Source: Vibrio celticus (GTDB lineage Bacteria; Pseudomonadota; Gammaproteobacteria; Enterobacterales; Vibrionaceae). Taken from it: a stretch of 64,000 nt of DNA. The stretch covers positions 2,666,001 through 2,730,000 of the forward strand of contig NZ_AP025463.1 of the NCBI RefSeq assembly GCF_024347335.1, written 5' to 3'. The notes beneath the pieces are model-generated. The model made no database searches. It was not told where the DNA came from and saw nothing but the letters and a program-made list of their open reading frames with translations. Shown here in pieces: positions 1 through 9,386 of the stretch. The position numbers and the translations under genes were made by a program. Each line of letters starts with the position of its first letter. Position 1 is the stretch's first letter.

Positions 1-587
1 AGGCCTTCCCTTTCCGGAAGTTGTTTTATCGAATCGATCAAAGCTTGGCGGAATGAATCATCAGCAACCCCTTGAAAAGGCGTATTATCTTGAGAGTCTT
101 CATTCGGAGATATTACATCATCTGAGACGCCTAAATCTTCGATTCCAACCAGTCTTGAGCAATTAATGTCAGTTAAAGCACTGTGATACTGCTCTAAGTT
201 GAGCCCCATGTGTTTTGCCACTTCGGCATCACTTGGGTCGCGGTTGAGGATACCCTCTAATTCCGCGATTGCACTGCTGATTTCTCGATTGTTTTTATGA
301 ACCGATCTCGGCACCCAATCCCCACGGCGAATGTCATCCAACATTGCCCCGCGAATTCGAATACCAGCATACGTCTCAAAGCTTGCGCCTTTGGTACCAT
401 CATAGTTTTGTTGCGCTTCAATCAAGCCGATCATGCCGGCTTGAATTAAGTCATCAACCAATACATTAGGCGGTAATCGCCCCAACAAGTGATGAGCGAT
501 ACGTTTAACCAACACAGAGTACTTCTCAAAAAAAGCCTGTTGGCTATTGTGATTAGCGTGTTGGTCGTAAGTAAGCGCTTTATTCAC
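1..587 (-). CDS. fliA: FliA, flagellar sigma factor sigma-28 (3' end cut by window edge)
   Basis: Sigma-70 family factor that directs RNA polymerase to late flagellar and chemotaxis promoters and is held by FlgM until the hook is finished. About 195 N-terminal residues are visible, starting MNKALTYDQHANHNSQQAF. They include region 2 motifs such as RIAHHLLGRLPPNV and FETYAGIRIRGAMLDDIRRGDWVPRS, near residues 30-85. The GTG start at 587 overlaps the end of flhG by 8 bases, so the two are translationally coupled. The C-terminal part (region 4) lies off the left edge. Its target promoters are visible elsewhere in this window, before flaB, flaC and flgM. Confidence 0.95.
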   Translation of the reverse strand, partial: MNKALTYDQHANHNSQQAFFEKYSVLVKRIAHHLLGRLPPNVLVDDLIQAGMIGLIEAQQNYDGTKGASFETYAGIRIRGAMLDDIRRGDWVPRSVHKNNREISSAIAELEGILNRDPSDAEVAKHMGLNLEQYHSALTDINCSRLVGIEDLGVSDDVISPNEDSQDNTPFQGVADDSFRQALIDSIKQLPEREG

Positions 588-1467
588 CAAATGGTTCCTC
601 TATAAATTCAGTACGATTCAGCAGCCTTTCAACAAAGAACTCCAAGTGTCCGCTCGGTGTTTTTGGTATTGGCCAGGTCAATGCTTTGTTAGCCAAAGAG
701 CTGATTGCCAATGCAGCTGGAGAGCGAGGAAACGCATCGACTACGATTTTCTGTCTCTTGACTGATTGACGTACTTTATCATCTAAAGGAATACATGCTA
801 CGAGTTCGAGGCTCACATTCAAGAAGCGCTCTGTGACCAAAGTCAACTTTGCAAATAATTCTCGGCCTTCGCGGTAGCTTCTGACCATATTTGCAACAAC
901 TTTGAATCGCTGAACTTGGTGTTCTCTGCTCAAAAGCTTAATCAAAGCATATGCATCCGTGATCGAGGTAGGTTCATCACATACCACGACAACCACGTCT
1001 TGTGCCGCTCTAGAGAAGCTGATCACCATGTCCGAAATACCGGCTGCGGTATCAACCAACAAGATGTCCATCTCGTCTTCAAGCGAACCGAATGCGCGAA
1101 TCAAACCTGCGTGCTGTGCGTGTGAAAGTTCAGTCATGCTTTGAGTGCCCGATGTCGCTGGAATAATTTTAATTCCGTGCGGCCCTTCGACAATCGCATC
1201 CTTAAGTTCACATTCGCCAGCCAACACATGCCCAAGGTTTCGTTTAGAACGAATACCTAGCATGATATCGACGTTCGCTAGCCCTAAATCGGCATCTAGC
1301 ACCATAACTTTTTTGCCTTGGCGCGCCATGCAAATAGCCATACCTAACGTCACATTAGATTTACCAACGCCTCCCTTACCACCGGTTACAGCGATAACTT
1401 TTGTGAGTGAAGGCTTGGTTAAGCGACGGAGGCCGCTAGCTTGATCATGTATCATATTTTCATTCAT
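580..1467 (-). CDS. flhG: FlhG (FleN), MinD-like ATPase limiting flagellar number
   Basis: ParA/MinD-type P-loop ATPase that restrains FlhF and, in Vibrio, FlrA activity so that one polar flagellum forms. From the chosen start (MNENMIHDQASGLRR) the protein has 295 residues. The deviant Walker A motif GGKGGVGKS lies at about residues 29-37 and a DADLGLANVD switch follows near 60. The open frame extends 18 codons upstream, but the internal Met gives the usual family N terminus and leaves a clean 13-base gap after flhF. It ends inside the fliA start. It is third in the flhA-flhF-flhG-fliA unit. Confidence 0.95.
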   Translation of the reverse strand: MNENMIHDQASGLRRLTKPSLTKVIAVTGGKGGVGKSNVTLGMAICMARQGKKVMVLDADLGLANVDIMLGIRSKRNLGHVLAGECELKDAIVEGPHGIKIIPATSGTQSMTELSHAQHAGLIRAFGSLEDEMDILLVDTAAGISDMVISFSRAAQDVVVVVCDEPTSITDAYALIKLLSREHQVQRFKVVANMVRSYREGRELFAKLTLVTERFLNVSLELVACIPLDDKVRQSVKRQKIVVDAFPRSPAALAISSLANKALTWPIPKTPSGHLEFFVERLLNRTEFIEEPFGE

Positions 1468-1480
1468 ATTTATCCGCCGC

Positions 1481-3043
1481 CTAGAGCCCTTCAGAATCGC
1501 TATTCCAGTAATGAGGTTCATTCTCTGTAGATTTTTCTAATAGCTCATTAGCCTTAGCAATCATGTACTTTGGCTGAGCTATAACGATATCTTCAGGAAC
1601 TCGTTGACCATTTGCTATGTAAGCAACTGGTAATGCATTTTGTATTACGACACTGATGAATTCACCTAGACTTAGGGATTCATCCAGCTTAGTCATGATG
1701 CATCCCGACAACGGGATTCTTCTAAAGTGTTCAATTGTTTCTTGCAGCACTTTGCGTTGCGCGGTTGCAGGCAACACAAGGTAGCTATTGATAACGGAAC
1801 CACTCTCTTGCATCAATGTGTCTAGCTGCTCAGATAGGCGAACATCTCGTTGTCCCATGCCTGCAGTATCGACCAGAATCAGGCGACGATTACGTAACTG
1901 ATATATTACATCGGCCAGTTCGCTAGAATCTTTAGCAACTCTTACAGGACAACCCATAATTCGACCATAGATCGATAACTGCTCATGTGCACCTATACGA
2001 TATGTATCAGTTGTCACTAGTGCGACGTTATCGGCGCCATATTCCATGGCAGCACGTGCAGCTAGCTTTGCAACAGTCGTTGTTTTACCCACGCCGGTTG
2101 GGCCCAGTAGAGCCACAATACCGCCGCGTTTTAAAATATCTTTTTGTGTAACGGAGATTTGGTCAGCAACCAAGGCTAACAAAGCCTTCCATGCACGTGC
2201 AGGTTTAGTATCTTCAGGAATGTAACACGCCATCTGATCGGCAAGCTCTGCAGATACACCCATACGCTCAAGACGCTTAATAAGCATCGCTCTGAGCGGT
2301 TCACGACGCTCAACTTCTTGCCACATTAATCCGGAAACTTGATGTTCTAACAGACGACGAATTGAGGTCATCTCTTCGCGCATCGTTTCCATTTCAGTAT
2401 CAGAACCTTTGGACTGAGTGTTCTCTCGACCACGATCATAACGTGTAGGGTCCAAACGAGGTGCCGGACGCTCTACTCTACGGTCTTCAGCAATCAACTT
2501 AGACAAACCCGTTTCACGAGCAAATGCTGAATCAAGATTGCCGTGAGACTGTTGGTTTCCGTGAGATTGCTGATGGCCATGAGACTGCAAATTGCTTTGA
2601 CTCTGATGACTATGAGGCTTATGACCCGTGCTTGATTGGCGATTGAGCAATGCTGACAATGAATCTTCATTTTCAGCACGATGCTGTGGCTCATCATCGG
2701 CGCCATGACTGTATTGCTTTAGCATGTTCGCAAAGCGTTTGGTCATTGAGCGTCCACCTTCAGCATTCGACTGTAGGCTAACCTTATCATCGTCTAATTG
2801 ACGTCGCCCAGCAGGAGCTGCGGGCGCGGCCATTTGCGTATATTGGCTTTGGGCAGGCTGCTGAGGTTTATTTAGTCTCTGGCTCGCTGTCGACGGGCTG
2901 GATTCGCCATCAATAGCGGCAACAATTTCCACGCCACCTGCGACCTTTTTGTTAGACATGATCACCGCTTCTGAACCAAGTTCTTCTTTAACTTGGAGCA
3001 GAGCAGTTCGCATATCTTTTGCAAAAAATCGTTTAATTTTCAA
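1481..3043 (-). CDS. flhF: FlhF, SRP-type GTPase placing the polar flagellum
   Basis: Signal-recognition-particle family GTPase that marks the cell pole and recruits the first flagellar ring proteins. The 520 residues have the family layout: a basic N terminus (MKIKRFFAKDMRTALLQVK), a long low-complexity B domain (about 60-210) rich in Gln, Ser and His, then the NG domain with G1 GPTGVGKTTT, VTTDTYRIGAHEQL, a G3-like VDTAGMGQ and TKLDE. The B domain carries a short Gln-Ser-His-Gly-Asn/His repeat (about nt 2537-2592). It lies 27 bases after flhA and 13 before flhG, in one operon under the sigma-54 promoter ahead of flhA. Confidence 0.96.
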   Translation of the reverse strand: MKIKRFFAKDMRTALLQVKEELGSEAVIMSNKKVAGGVEIVAAIDGESSPSTASQRLNKPQQPAQSQYTQMAAPAAPAGRRQLDDDKVSLQSNAEGGRSMTKRFANMLKQYSHGADDEPQHRAENEDSLSALLNRQSSTGHKPHSHQSQSNLQSHGHQQSHGNQQSHGNLDSAFARETGLSKLIAEDRRVERPAPRLDPTRYDRGRENTQSKGSDTEMETMREEMTSIRRLLEHQVSGLMWQEVERREPLRAMLIKRLERMGVSAELADQMACYIPEDTKPARAWKALLALVADQISVTQKDILKRGGIVALLGPTGVGKTTTVAKLAARAAMEYGADNVALVTTDTYRIGAHEQLSIYGRIMGCPVRVAKDSSELADVIYQLRNRRLILVDTAGMGQRDVRLSEQLDTLMQESGSVINSYLVLPATAQRKVLQETIEHFRRIPLSGCIMTKLDESLSLGEFISVVIQNALPVAYIANGQRVPEDIVIAQPKYMIAKANELLEKSTENEPHYWNSDSEGL

Positions 3044-3070
3044 TTCGATTGTCCGTTCTAATTAGGCGGC

Positions 3071-5170
3071 TTAATTACCAACAGCTTGTACTATACGTAT
3101 CTGCTTTTCGTCCGGTATTTCTTGGTAAGACAAGACTCGCAAGCTTGGGATCGTGTTCTTCACGAACTTAGCCAGAGTCGAACGCAACACGCCAGAGGTC
3201 AATAGTACCGCGGGCTCACCTTTCAGCTCTTGCTCTTGTGTAGCGTGGCTGAGGGAGGTCTGTAAACGTTCGGCTAAACCAGGTTCAATACCAGCAGATT
3301 CTCCGCCGGATGCCTGCATGGTTTGATGCAAGATTTGTTCCAGCTCTGGAATCAAGGTTATCACTGGTAACTCTGGCTCTATACCATTGATTTCTTGAAC
3401 AATTAATCGTTTCAATGAGATACGAACCGCCGCAGTAAGTATGTCAGGTTCTTGACTCTTACCAGAATACTCCGACAAAGTTTGGACTATGGTTCGAATG
3501 TCACGAATTGGAATGGCTTCATTCAACAGGTTCTGTAGCACTTTCACGACCACACCCAACTGCAATTGATCCGGTACAAAACCTTCCACCAGCTTAGGTG
3601 TTGAGCGACTGAGCATCTCAAGCAAGTTCTGAACTTCTTCGTGGCCAATGAGCTGTGATGCATTGTTAGTTAGCAGCTGGCTAAGGTGTGTCGCCAGTAC
3701 GGTAGAAGAATCTACAACGGTATAACCTAGAGCTTGTGCGTGTTCACGCTGCTCTTCACGAATCCAAACCGCTTCAAGGCCAAAGGCAGGATCAATCGTC
3801 GGCTCGCCATCGATCATACCGTAGACTTGACCTGGGTTAATCGCGAGCTCCATGTCTGGCTTAATCTCAGCTTCACCCACAGCAACACCCATAAGGGTAA
3901 TTCGGTAGCTGTTTGGTGTCAGTTCTAGGTTATCGCGAATATGTACTGCTGGGATCAAGAAACCAAAGTCTTGAGACAGCTTTTTACGCACACCTTTAAC
4001 GCGTTCAAGCAATTCACCACCTTGGTCTCTGTCAACCAAAGGAATTAAACGGTAACCCACTTCTAAACCAATAATATCGACAGGTTGAACATCATCCCAA
4101 GAGAGCTCCTTCTGAGAGCCCGTTTCTCCATTCGCTTCAACCGTCGCCGGAAGGTTGGGTTGTTCAGCCTTCTTCTTGTTCTTTTTATCGATGTAATACG
4201 CCCCCGCTCCTGCAACGATGGCAAGGCTCAAGAATGAGAAGTGCGGCATGCCAGGAACAATACCCATAATGCCAAGGATGGCGGCAGTGATCATAAGGGC
4301 TTTAGGGTTGTCGAACATTTGGAAGACAAGTTGCTCACCCATATCTTCATCAGTATTTTGGCGCGTTACCATCATCGCAGCTGCAATAGACAATAATAGA
4401 GACGGAATTTGTGCTACCAGACCATCACCGATAGTCAGTAGTGTATAGATTTCGATTGCTTCGCCAAAACCAAGGTCAAACTGTGCCATACCAATGCTCA
4501 AGCCACCTATGATGTTGATGAATAAGATTAAGATACCAGCGATCGCATCGCCTTTAACAAACTTAGAAGCACCGTCCATCGAACCGTAGAAGTCAGCTTC
4601 TTTGGTTACTTCAAAACGTCTCAGACGCGCCTGGTCTTGGTCGATCAAACCTGCGTTCAAGTCGGCATCGATTGCCATCTGTTTACCCGGTAAGGCGTCT
4701 AACGTGAAACGCGCGCTTACTTCCGAGATACGACCCGCACCTTTTGTTACAACCATGAAGTTGATGATCATAAGAATCAAGAACACCACTAGACCTACCG
4801 CATAGTTACCACCGATAACCACGTTACCGAAGGCTTCAATCACATTACCGGCCGCGTCGCCACCTTCATGACCATGGAGCAATACCACACGTGTCGAAGC
4901 AACGTTCAAGGCCAACCGAAGTAGAGTCGCAATCAGCAGGACGGTTGGGAATGCAGCGAAGTCTAAAGGCCTGCGGGTATATACCGAGACCAGTAGCACA
5001 ACCATAGACAGTGCAATGTTGAAGGTGAAGAACATATCCAACAAGAAAGCTGGAATGGGCAACACCACCATAGCAAGCGTTGCAAGTACCATAACAGGTG
5101 CACCAATCGCAGGCATGGCACGGTTAGGGATTTTAGGTAGCTTGTCCGCAAAAGGCAGGGAGAATTTCAT
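3071..5170 (-). CDS. flhA: FlhA, flagellar export gate protein
   Basis: Largest integral membrane component of the flagellar type III export gate; it forms the cytoplasmic ring that docks chaperone-substrate complexes. The 699 residues match the family length. The N-terminal half has about eight membrane segments and the conserved FHIPEP-family stretch RISEVSARFTLDALPGKQMA between segments 4 and 5. The C-terminal half, from about 350, is the soluble docking domain. A sigma-54 promoter lies at 5269-5285, giving a leader of roughly 88 bases. It heads the flhAFG-fliA unit. Confidence 0.97.
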   Translation of the reverse strand: MKFSLPFADKLPKIPNRAMPAIGAPVMVLATLAMVVLPIPAFLLDMFFTFNIALSMVVLLVSVYTRRPLDFAAFPTVLLIATLLRLALNVASTRVVLLHGHEGGDAAGNVIEAFGNVVIGGNYAVGLVVFLILMIINFMVVTKGAGRISEVSARFTLDALPGKQMAIDADLNAGLIDQDQARLRRFEVTKEADFYGSMDGASKFVKGDAIAGILILFINIIGGLSIGMAQFDLGFGEAIEIYTLLTIGDGLVAQIPSLLLSIAAAMMVTRQNTDEDMGEQLVFQMFDNPKALMITAAILGIMGIVPGMPHFSFLSLAIVAGAGAYYIDKKNKKKAEQPNLPATVEANGETGSQKELSWDDVQPVDIIGLEVGYRLIPLVDRDQGGELLERVKGVRKKLSQDFGFLIPAVHIRDNLELTPNSYRITLMGVAVGEAEIKPDMELAINPGQVYGMIDGEPTIDPAFGLEAVWIREEQREHAQALGYTVVDSSTVLATHLSQLLTNNASQLIGHEEVQNLLEMLSRSTPKLVEGFVPDQLQLGVVVKVLQNLLNEAIPIRDIRTIVQTLSEYSGKSQEPDILTAAVRISLKRLIVQEINGIEPELPVITLIPELEQILHQTMQASGGESAGIEPGLAERLQTSLSHATQEQELKGEPAVLLTSGVLRSTLAKFVKNTIPSLRVLSYQEIPDEKQIRIVQAVGN

Positions 5171-5268
5171 AAATCTAGACAGTTTCGCTATGTTGTAGCT
5201 CTCTGAACAAGTGGATTAGGTCTTAGTCAGGGCTGTTTGCTATGGGCTTATAATGTTCAGGCTACTAC

Positions 5269-5285
5269 AGCAAACACTGTACCAA
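5269..5285 (-). promoter_or_regulatory. sigma-54 promoter of flhAFG-fliA
   Basis: On the minus strand this reads TTGGTACAGTGTTTGCT: GG, exactly ten bases, GC. It closely resembles the site before flgF, differing in the first half (GGTAC against GGCAC). The predicted start is near 5258. The match to the sigma-54 consensus is seen directly; use by FlrA or FlrC is inferred from Vibrio flagellar hierarchy. Confidence 0.8.
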
Positions 5286-5380
5286 CATCTCACGTCAAAT
5301 TATCGCCATCACCTCTATAAAAGGAAGATTAGCTAGCTCGCTATTATCAGGGTTCATCACGCAGAGCTCAAGCAATTGAT

Positions 5381-6511
5381 CTAATGACGTAAATCAGGTG
5401 GGATCGGCATATTAGAATCTTGCAGTTTTGGTCGCTCACCACCTCGTTTTCGGTACTGTTTAAGCTGGAAAACATATGCAAGCACTTGTGCAACTGCCGT
5501 AAACAGACCGTCAGGAATTTGTTGTTCTAGCTCAGTGGTGTGATAAAGCGCCCTCGCCAATGGCGGCGCTGGAACTATATAGATGTCGTTTGCACGCGCA
5601 ATCTCTCGGATCTTCATCGCCATGTGGTCGACACCTTTAGCAACCACAATTGGTGCTTTGTCTTGATTCTGCTTGTAGCGCAGCGCCACTGAAAAGTGTT
5701 CCGGGTTGGTCACAATCACATCCGCTTGAGGGACATCAGCCATCATGCGACGCTGAGCCGCTTCCCTTTGAAGCATACGAATTCGGCCTTTCACTTCCGG
5801 CTTACCTTCAGTGTCTTTGAATTCGTCTTTGACTTCTTGTTTGGTCATCTTCAATTGATCGGCGTGTTGCCAGATCTGGAACGGGATATCAATCGCCACC
5901 ACAATCAGCAGTGAGCAGCTGATCAACAGGATGAAATTGAGCAAGATATCCAAGGCATGAAAGATGTTCTGCGGGTACACATCCATACTCAGCTGCATTA
6001 AATCATGCTGAGAGGCTTGAATCAGATAAATCGCCATCCCCGATACGAGCGCTACTTTAAGAATAGACTTGAGCAGTTCAACCCAACTTTGCAGGCCAAA
6101 CATACGCTTGATACCACTCAGTGGGTTGAGCTTAGACGCCTTTGGCATCGCCGCTTGCATTGAGAAGTTAATCCCACCGACACCCGCAGCGCCGATGACG
6201 GCAGCAACAAATAAGGTTATCAGTATCAAAAACAGCGGAAAAAGCAGGTTCACCAGTGCGCCACCAGCGATTTCAAGCAGCTTATTGGTGTCAAAGATTT
6301 CGTCGCGACTCAAAGAGAACAGACGTTGCATCGCCTCGAACAAAGCCTTCGCCATCGATTCGCCAAACCACATTAATGCAATCGCACCGACAATTAGTAC
6401 CGATGCTGACGCTAGCTCTTTTGACCTTGCAACCTGCCCTTTCTCTTTGGCCTGTTGCAAGCGTTTGGGCGTGGCGTCTTCTGTGCGTTCTTGACCGTCT
6501 GACTCTGCCAT
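5381..6511 (-). CDS. flhB: FlhB, export substrate-specificity switch
   Basis: Export-gate protein that switches secretion from rod/hook to filament substrates after signalling by FliK. The 376 residues contain an acidic/basic cytoplasmic N terminus, four membrane segments (about 35-55, 90-112, 148-165, 185-212) and a cytoplasmic domain with the autocleavage site NPEH at 269-272 (cleavage between Asn and Pro by family knowledge; NPTH in enterics). A Pro-rich tail ends the protein. It is the last gene of the fliKLMNOPQR-flhB unit. No strong hairpin was found in the 210 bases downstream. Confidence 0.97.
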   Translation of the reverse strand: MAESDGQERTEDATPKRLQQAKEKGQVARSKELASASVLIVGAIALMWFGESMAKALFEAMQRLFSLSRDEIFDTNKLLEIAGGALVNLLFPLFLILITLFVAAVIGAAGVGGINFSMQAAMPKASKLNPLSGIKRMFGLQSWVELLKSILKVALVSGMAIYLIQASQHDLMQLSMDVYPQNIFHALDILLNFILLISCSLLIVVAIDIPFQIWQHADQLKMTKQEVKDEFKDTEGKPEVKGRIRMLQREAAQRRMMADVPQADVIVTNPEHFSVALRYKQNQDKAPIVVAKGVDHMAMKIREIARANDIYIVPAPPLARALYHTTELEQQIPDGLFTAVAQVLAYVFQLKQYRKRGGERPKLQDSNMPIPPDLRH

Positions 6512-6520
6512 TTCAGTCTC

Positions 6521-7303
6521 CTAGCAATCTAACCGGATTAGACGACATATCTGTTGTTCGCCCTGCATCCAAAATAGCTCATAGTGACTATACAAGCCGC
6601 CAAGGATGTACCAACAAAGCAACAGACCCACAAGTAGCGCAAATGCAAAACCCAAAGAAAAGATGTTTAACTGAGGTGCCGCACGCGTCATTACGCCAAA
6701 CGACAAGTTAATTGTTAACAGCGCGATAATGCCCGACAAGGACATCGCCAATGCCGTTTTGAACATGATACCGAGCCACAACGCGAGCTCTCGAAAATCA
6801 ACAGAGGTCAACGATCCACTGCCAATCGGCAAGGTCTTAAAACTAAACACCACCAGCTGCAGCATTTTCAAGTGACCATCGGTCGCCAAGAAAAACATGG
6901 TCGCAAGCAGCATGAACAGTTGACCAAGTACCGGCGTGTTTTGCCCGTTAGCCGGGTCGACCATTGATGCAAAACCCAAGCTCGATTGCATACCGAGGAT
7001 CTGACCCAGCATAACAAAGGTTTGAATCATGAACTGGGTAACAAAACCCATGGCCACGCCAATCACGATCTGTTCAAAGACTGTTAGGAAGCCTTGAAAG
7101 GACAGAAGTTCAATATCTTTGGGAACGGCCGGAATCGCAGGCATCACCGCAAAAGTAATCGCCAAGCCTAAATACAGACGAATACGCGGCGACACGAAGC
7201 GTGCCCCTGTTACCGTCATCACCATCAGCATCGCTGAGATGCGAGTGTATGGCCAAAAATAATTGGCTAACCACTCTAGTACAAGGCTCGTTGGGTATTC
7301 CAT
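6521..7303 (-). CDS. fliR: FliR, export gate membrane protein
   Basis: Export-gate subunit that, with FliP and FliQ, forms the helical entry pore of the flagellar secretion apparatus. It has 260 residues with about six hydrophobic segments and the family signature around PAIPAVPKDIELLSFQGFL, followed by EQIVIGVAMGFVTQ. The gap to flhB is 9 bases and to fliQ 6 bases, so translation is closely linked. Confidence 0.95.
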   Translation of the reverse strand: MEYPTSLVLEWLANYFWPYTRISAMLMVMTVTGARFVSPRIRLYLGLAITFAVMPAIPAVPKDIELLSFQGFLTVFEQIVIGVAMGFVTQFMIQTFVMLGQILGMQSSLGFASMVDPANGQNTPVLGQLFMLLATMFFLATDGHLKMLQLVVFSFKTLPIGSGSLTSVDFRELALWLGIMFKTALAMSLSGIIALLTINLSFGVMTRAAPQLNIFSLGFAFALLVGLLLCWYILGGLYSHYELFWMQGEQQICRLIRLDC

Positions 7304-7309
7304 ATCGGT

Positions 7310-7579
7310 TTAATACAGAACTTGCGGCAAGCGTTCGATGAGCTCAAAAAAGAACTCCATCATCATCTGAGTCATCCAGTGAGCAAACATCATCAACGCC
7401 AATAACGTCACGATCAAACGCGGCAGAAAACTCAGTGTTTGTTCGTTGATTGAGGTCGCGGCTTGGAAAACAGCCACAACCAAACCGATCAGCAGGCTAG
7501 GAATAATGATGGCGCAAACCATGATTAATACCATCCAAAGGGCATCTCGGAACAACTCTACGAATATTTCAGGATTCAT
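7310..7579 (-). CDS. fliQ: FliQ, export gate membrane protein
   Basis: Small export-gate subunit of 89 residues with two membrane helices (about 15-40 and 48-72), several copies of which wrap the FliP-FliR core. It starts MNPEIFVELFRDALWMVL and keeps the TSINEQTLSFLPR loop typical of the family. It sits between fliP and fliR with short gaps. Confidence 0.95.
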   Translation of the reverse strand: MNPEIFVELFRDALWMVLIMVCAIIIPSLLIGLVVAVFQAATSINEQTLSFLPRLIVTLLALMMFAHWMTQMMMEFFFELIERLPQVLY

Positions 7580-7590
7580 TATTCCCCCAG

Positions 7591-8457
7591 CTACAAGGCA
7601 AAACTGCCGGCGAGTGTGGAGAGTATCAAGTTCCAGCCATCAACCAAAACAAACAGCATCAACTTAAACGGCAGCGATACAATCATCGGTGACAACATCA
7701 TCATACCCATAGCCATCAATACCGATGCCACCACCAAGTCGATGATTAGGAAAGGCAAGAACAGCATAAATCCGATTTGGAAAGCCGTTTTTAATTCCGA
7801 TGTGATAAATGCTGGAATCAGAACCGCCATCGAAACATCTTCAGGGTTAGTCACTTCCGCACCAGAAATCTCAACAAAGGTTTCAAGATCTTTGATTCGA
7901 GTCTGCTTGAGCATGAAAGATTTAATCGGTTCTTGGGCAACATCAAATGCCTGTCGTGCCGATATCTGTTCATTAAGATAAGGCTGAACTGCTTGTTCGT
8001 TAACTTGATTAATCACTGGCGACATGATGAAGAAGGTCAAGAATATCGCGATACCAATAATGACTTGGTTAGACGGTGTTTGTTGTAGACCCATCGCCTG
8101 ACGCAAGATAGACATCACAACCACAATACGAGTGAACGATGTCATCAAAATCACCATCGCCGGCAAGAAGCCAAGCATGGTCATTAACGCAAGAATTTGC
8201 AGGTTAATCGAGTAGTCTTCGCCGCCATTGGCATTGGTTGTCATGGTAAAGGCAGGAATACCGCCACCATTGCCAGTTAAGCTGCCCGTGGTCATGGTTG
8301 TCGATTTGGCTTGGTCTTGTTCCATCGTGCTGATAGTCACCGATTCCGAGCCAGCGGTATTCGCAGGAATGACGGTGCCGTCTTCAGCTTGTGCAAATAC
8401 CGACACACTGAATACGATTGAGCATAGGAGAATGAGCTGAACCAACCACTCTTTCAC
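7591..8457 (-). CDS. fliP: FliP, export gate pore protein
   Basis: Core pore subunit of the flagellar export gate. From the chosen GTG start the protein has about 288 residues: an N-terminal signal peptide ending near VSVFAQA, a poorly conserved Ser/Thr/Gly-rich periplasmic piece, then the conserved FliP domain with LQILALMTMLGFLPAMVI and FTRIVVVMSILRQAMGLQQTP. The open frame reaches an ATG at 8520 that would overlap fliO by 14 bases. I prefer GTG 8457 because GGAG lies about ten bases upstream and it gives a normal signal peptide; the ATG start remains possible. Confidence 0.93.
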   Translation of the reverse strand: MKEWLVQLILLCSIVFSVSVFAQAEDGTVIPANTAGSESVTISTMEQDQAKSTTMTTGSLTGNGGGIPAFTMTTNANGGEDYSINLQILALMTMLGFLPAMVILMTSFTRIVVVMSILRQAMGLQQTPSNQVIIGIAIFLTFFIMSPVINQVNEQAVQPYLNEQISARQAFDVAQEPIKSFMLKQTRIKDLETFVEISGAEVTNPEDVSMAVLIPAFITSELKTAFQIGFMLFLPFLIIDLVVASVLMAMGMMMLSPMIVSLPFKLMLFVLVDGWNLILSTLAGSFAL

Positions 8458-8506
8458 CGCTCGGAAAGCTCCGACTTGGTGAAAGTAAGATGAGTTCAAA
8501 AGTCCG

Positions 8507-8947
8507 TTACTTGTTTGCATCTTTTTTTATTAGCTGGGAAAGCTGACTTGAAAATGTACTTTTTTCCAGCATCTCCTGAGTAAGAGGTTTATCAAGCTTA
8601 GAGATCAGCTGAATCGATTGTGTGGTAATCCCTACCAAGAACTGCTCATCACCCGCTTGCACAATAGCGATACGCTCTTTAGTACCAACAGGGATTTGCC
8701 TAACAATCGCCAAACCTTGTTGATTCGACATCGCAGGTACTTGCATTCGCTTGAGTAGCCAAGCAATAAATAAAATGAAGGCTATAACGAAAATTAGCGA
8801 CCCAAAGGTGGTCGCTAAATCGAGAGAAGGCGGTGTTGCTGCAAAGGCAAAGGAAGGAGCCGTTAATAGCCCTACTCCCAAGATTCCTCGTAACAAACCT
8901 GTCATTCCGAGAGAAGAGCCCGCCAATCTTTGAGACAAAAAGCTCAT
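8507..8947 (-). CDS. fliO: FliO, assembly factor for the FliP ring
   Basis: Small bitopic membrane protein that helps the FliP ring assemble. It has 146 residues: an N-terminal signal-like segment (about 15-36), a second strong membrane helix (about 48-66, LIFVIAFILFIAWLLKRMQ) and a cytoplasmic beta-rich domain (VRQIPVGTKERIAIVQAGDEQFLVGIT). The start codon shares one base with the stop of fliN (TAATG arrangement), indicating coupling. Confidence 0.93.
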   Translation of the reverse strand: MSFLSQRLAGSSLGMTGLLRGILGVGLLTAPSFAFAATPPSLDLATTFGSLIFVIAFILFIAWLLKRMQVPAMSNQQGLAIVRQIPVGTKERIAIVQAGDEQFLVGITTQSIQLISKLDKPLTQEMLEKSTFSSQLSQLIKKDANK

Positions 8948-9363
8948 TAACGCAGCTTCTTAATTCGTTCTGTTTGGCTAATAACGTCAGTCAAACGAAT
9001 ACCAAATTTGTCGTTTACTACAACCACTTCACCGTGAGCAATCAGAGTTCCGTTGACCATCACGTCTAATGACTCACCAGCGATTCGATCAAGCTCAACA
9101 ACCGAACCTTGGTTCAATTGAAGTAGGTTACGGATACTGATCTGAGAGCGGCCAACTTCCATCGAAATAGTCACGGGGATATCCATAATGGTATCCAGCT
9201 TACGACGCTCATCTTCAGAAATCGGAGATGATGAATCGGTTAGCTCATCAAGTGGTGCCGCAAGCACATTATCAACATCAATTGACGGCGCTGAAGGATC
9301 TTCACCAAGTGCTGCAGCCCATTCGTCTGCTAGCTTTTGATCTTCACTAGGTTCCATTACCAA
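8947..9363 (-). CDS. fliN: FliN, C-ring switch protein
   Basis: Flagellar motor switch protein at the bottom of the cytoplasmic C-ring, also a dock for FliH-ATPase complexes. Of 138 residues the N-terminal 55 are acidic and variable; the C-terminal SpoA domain (about 60-136) has the conserved DIPVTISMEVGRSQISIR and VVVVNDKFGIRLTDVIS. The start may be Met1 or Met3 (MVMEPSEDQ). It lies 23 bases after fliM and overlaps fliO by one base. Confidence 0.95.
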   Translation of the reverse strand: MVMEPSEDQKLADEWAAALGEDPSAPSIDVDNVLAAPLDELTDSSSPISEDERRKLDTIMDIPVTISMEVGRSQISIRNLLQLNQGSVVELDRIAGESLDVMVNGTLIAHGEVVVVNDKFGIRLTDVISQTERIKKLR

Positions 9364-9386
9364 TTCCTATACTTTTATCTATTTTG

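Noticed and set aside
5221..5268. Repeated GGGCT words in the flhA leader as a terminator after flhB
   Set aside because: They are direct, not inverted, repeats and form no stable stem.
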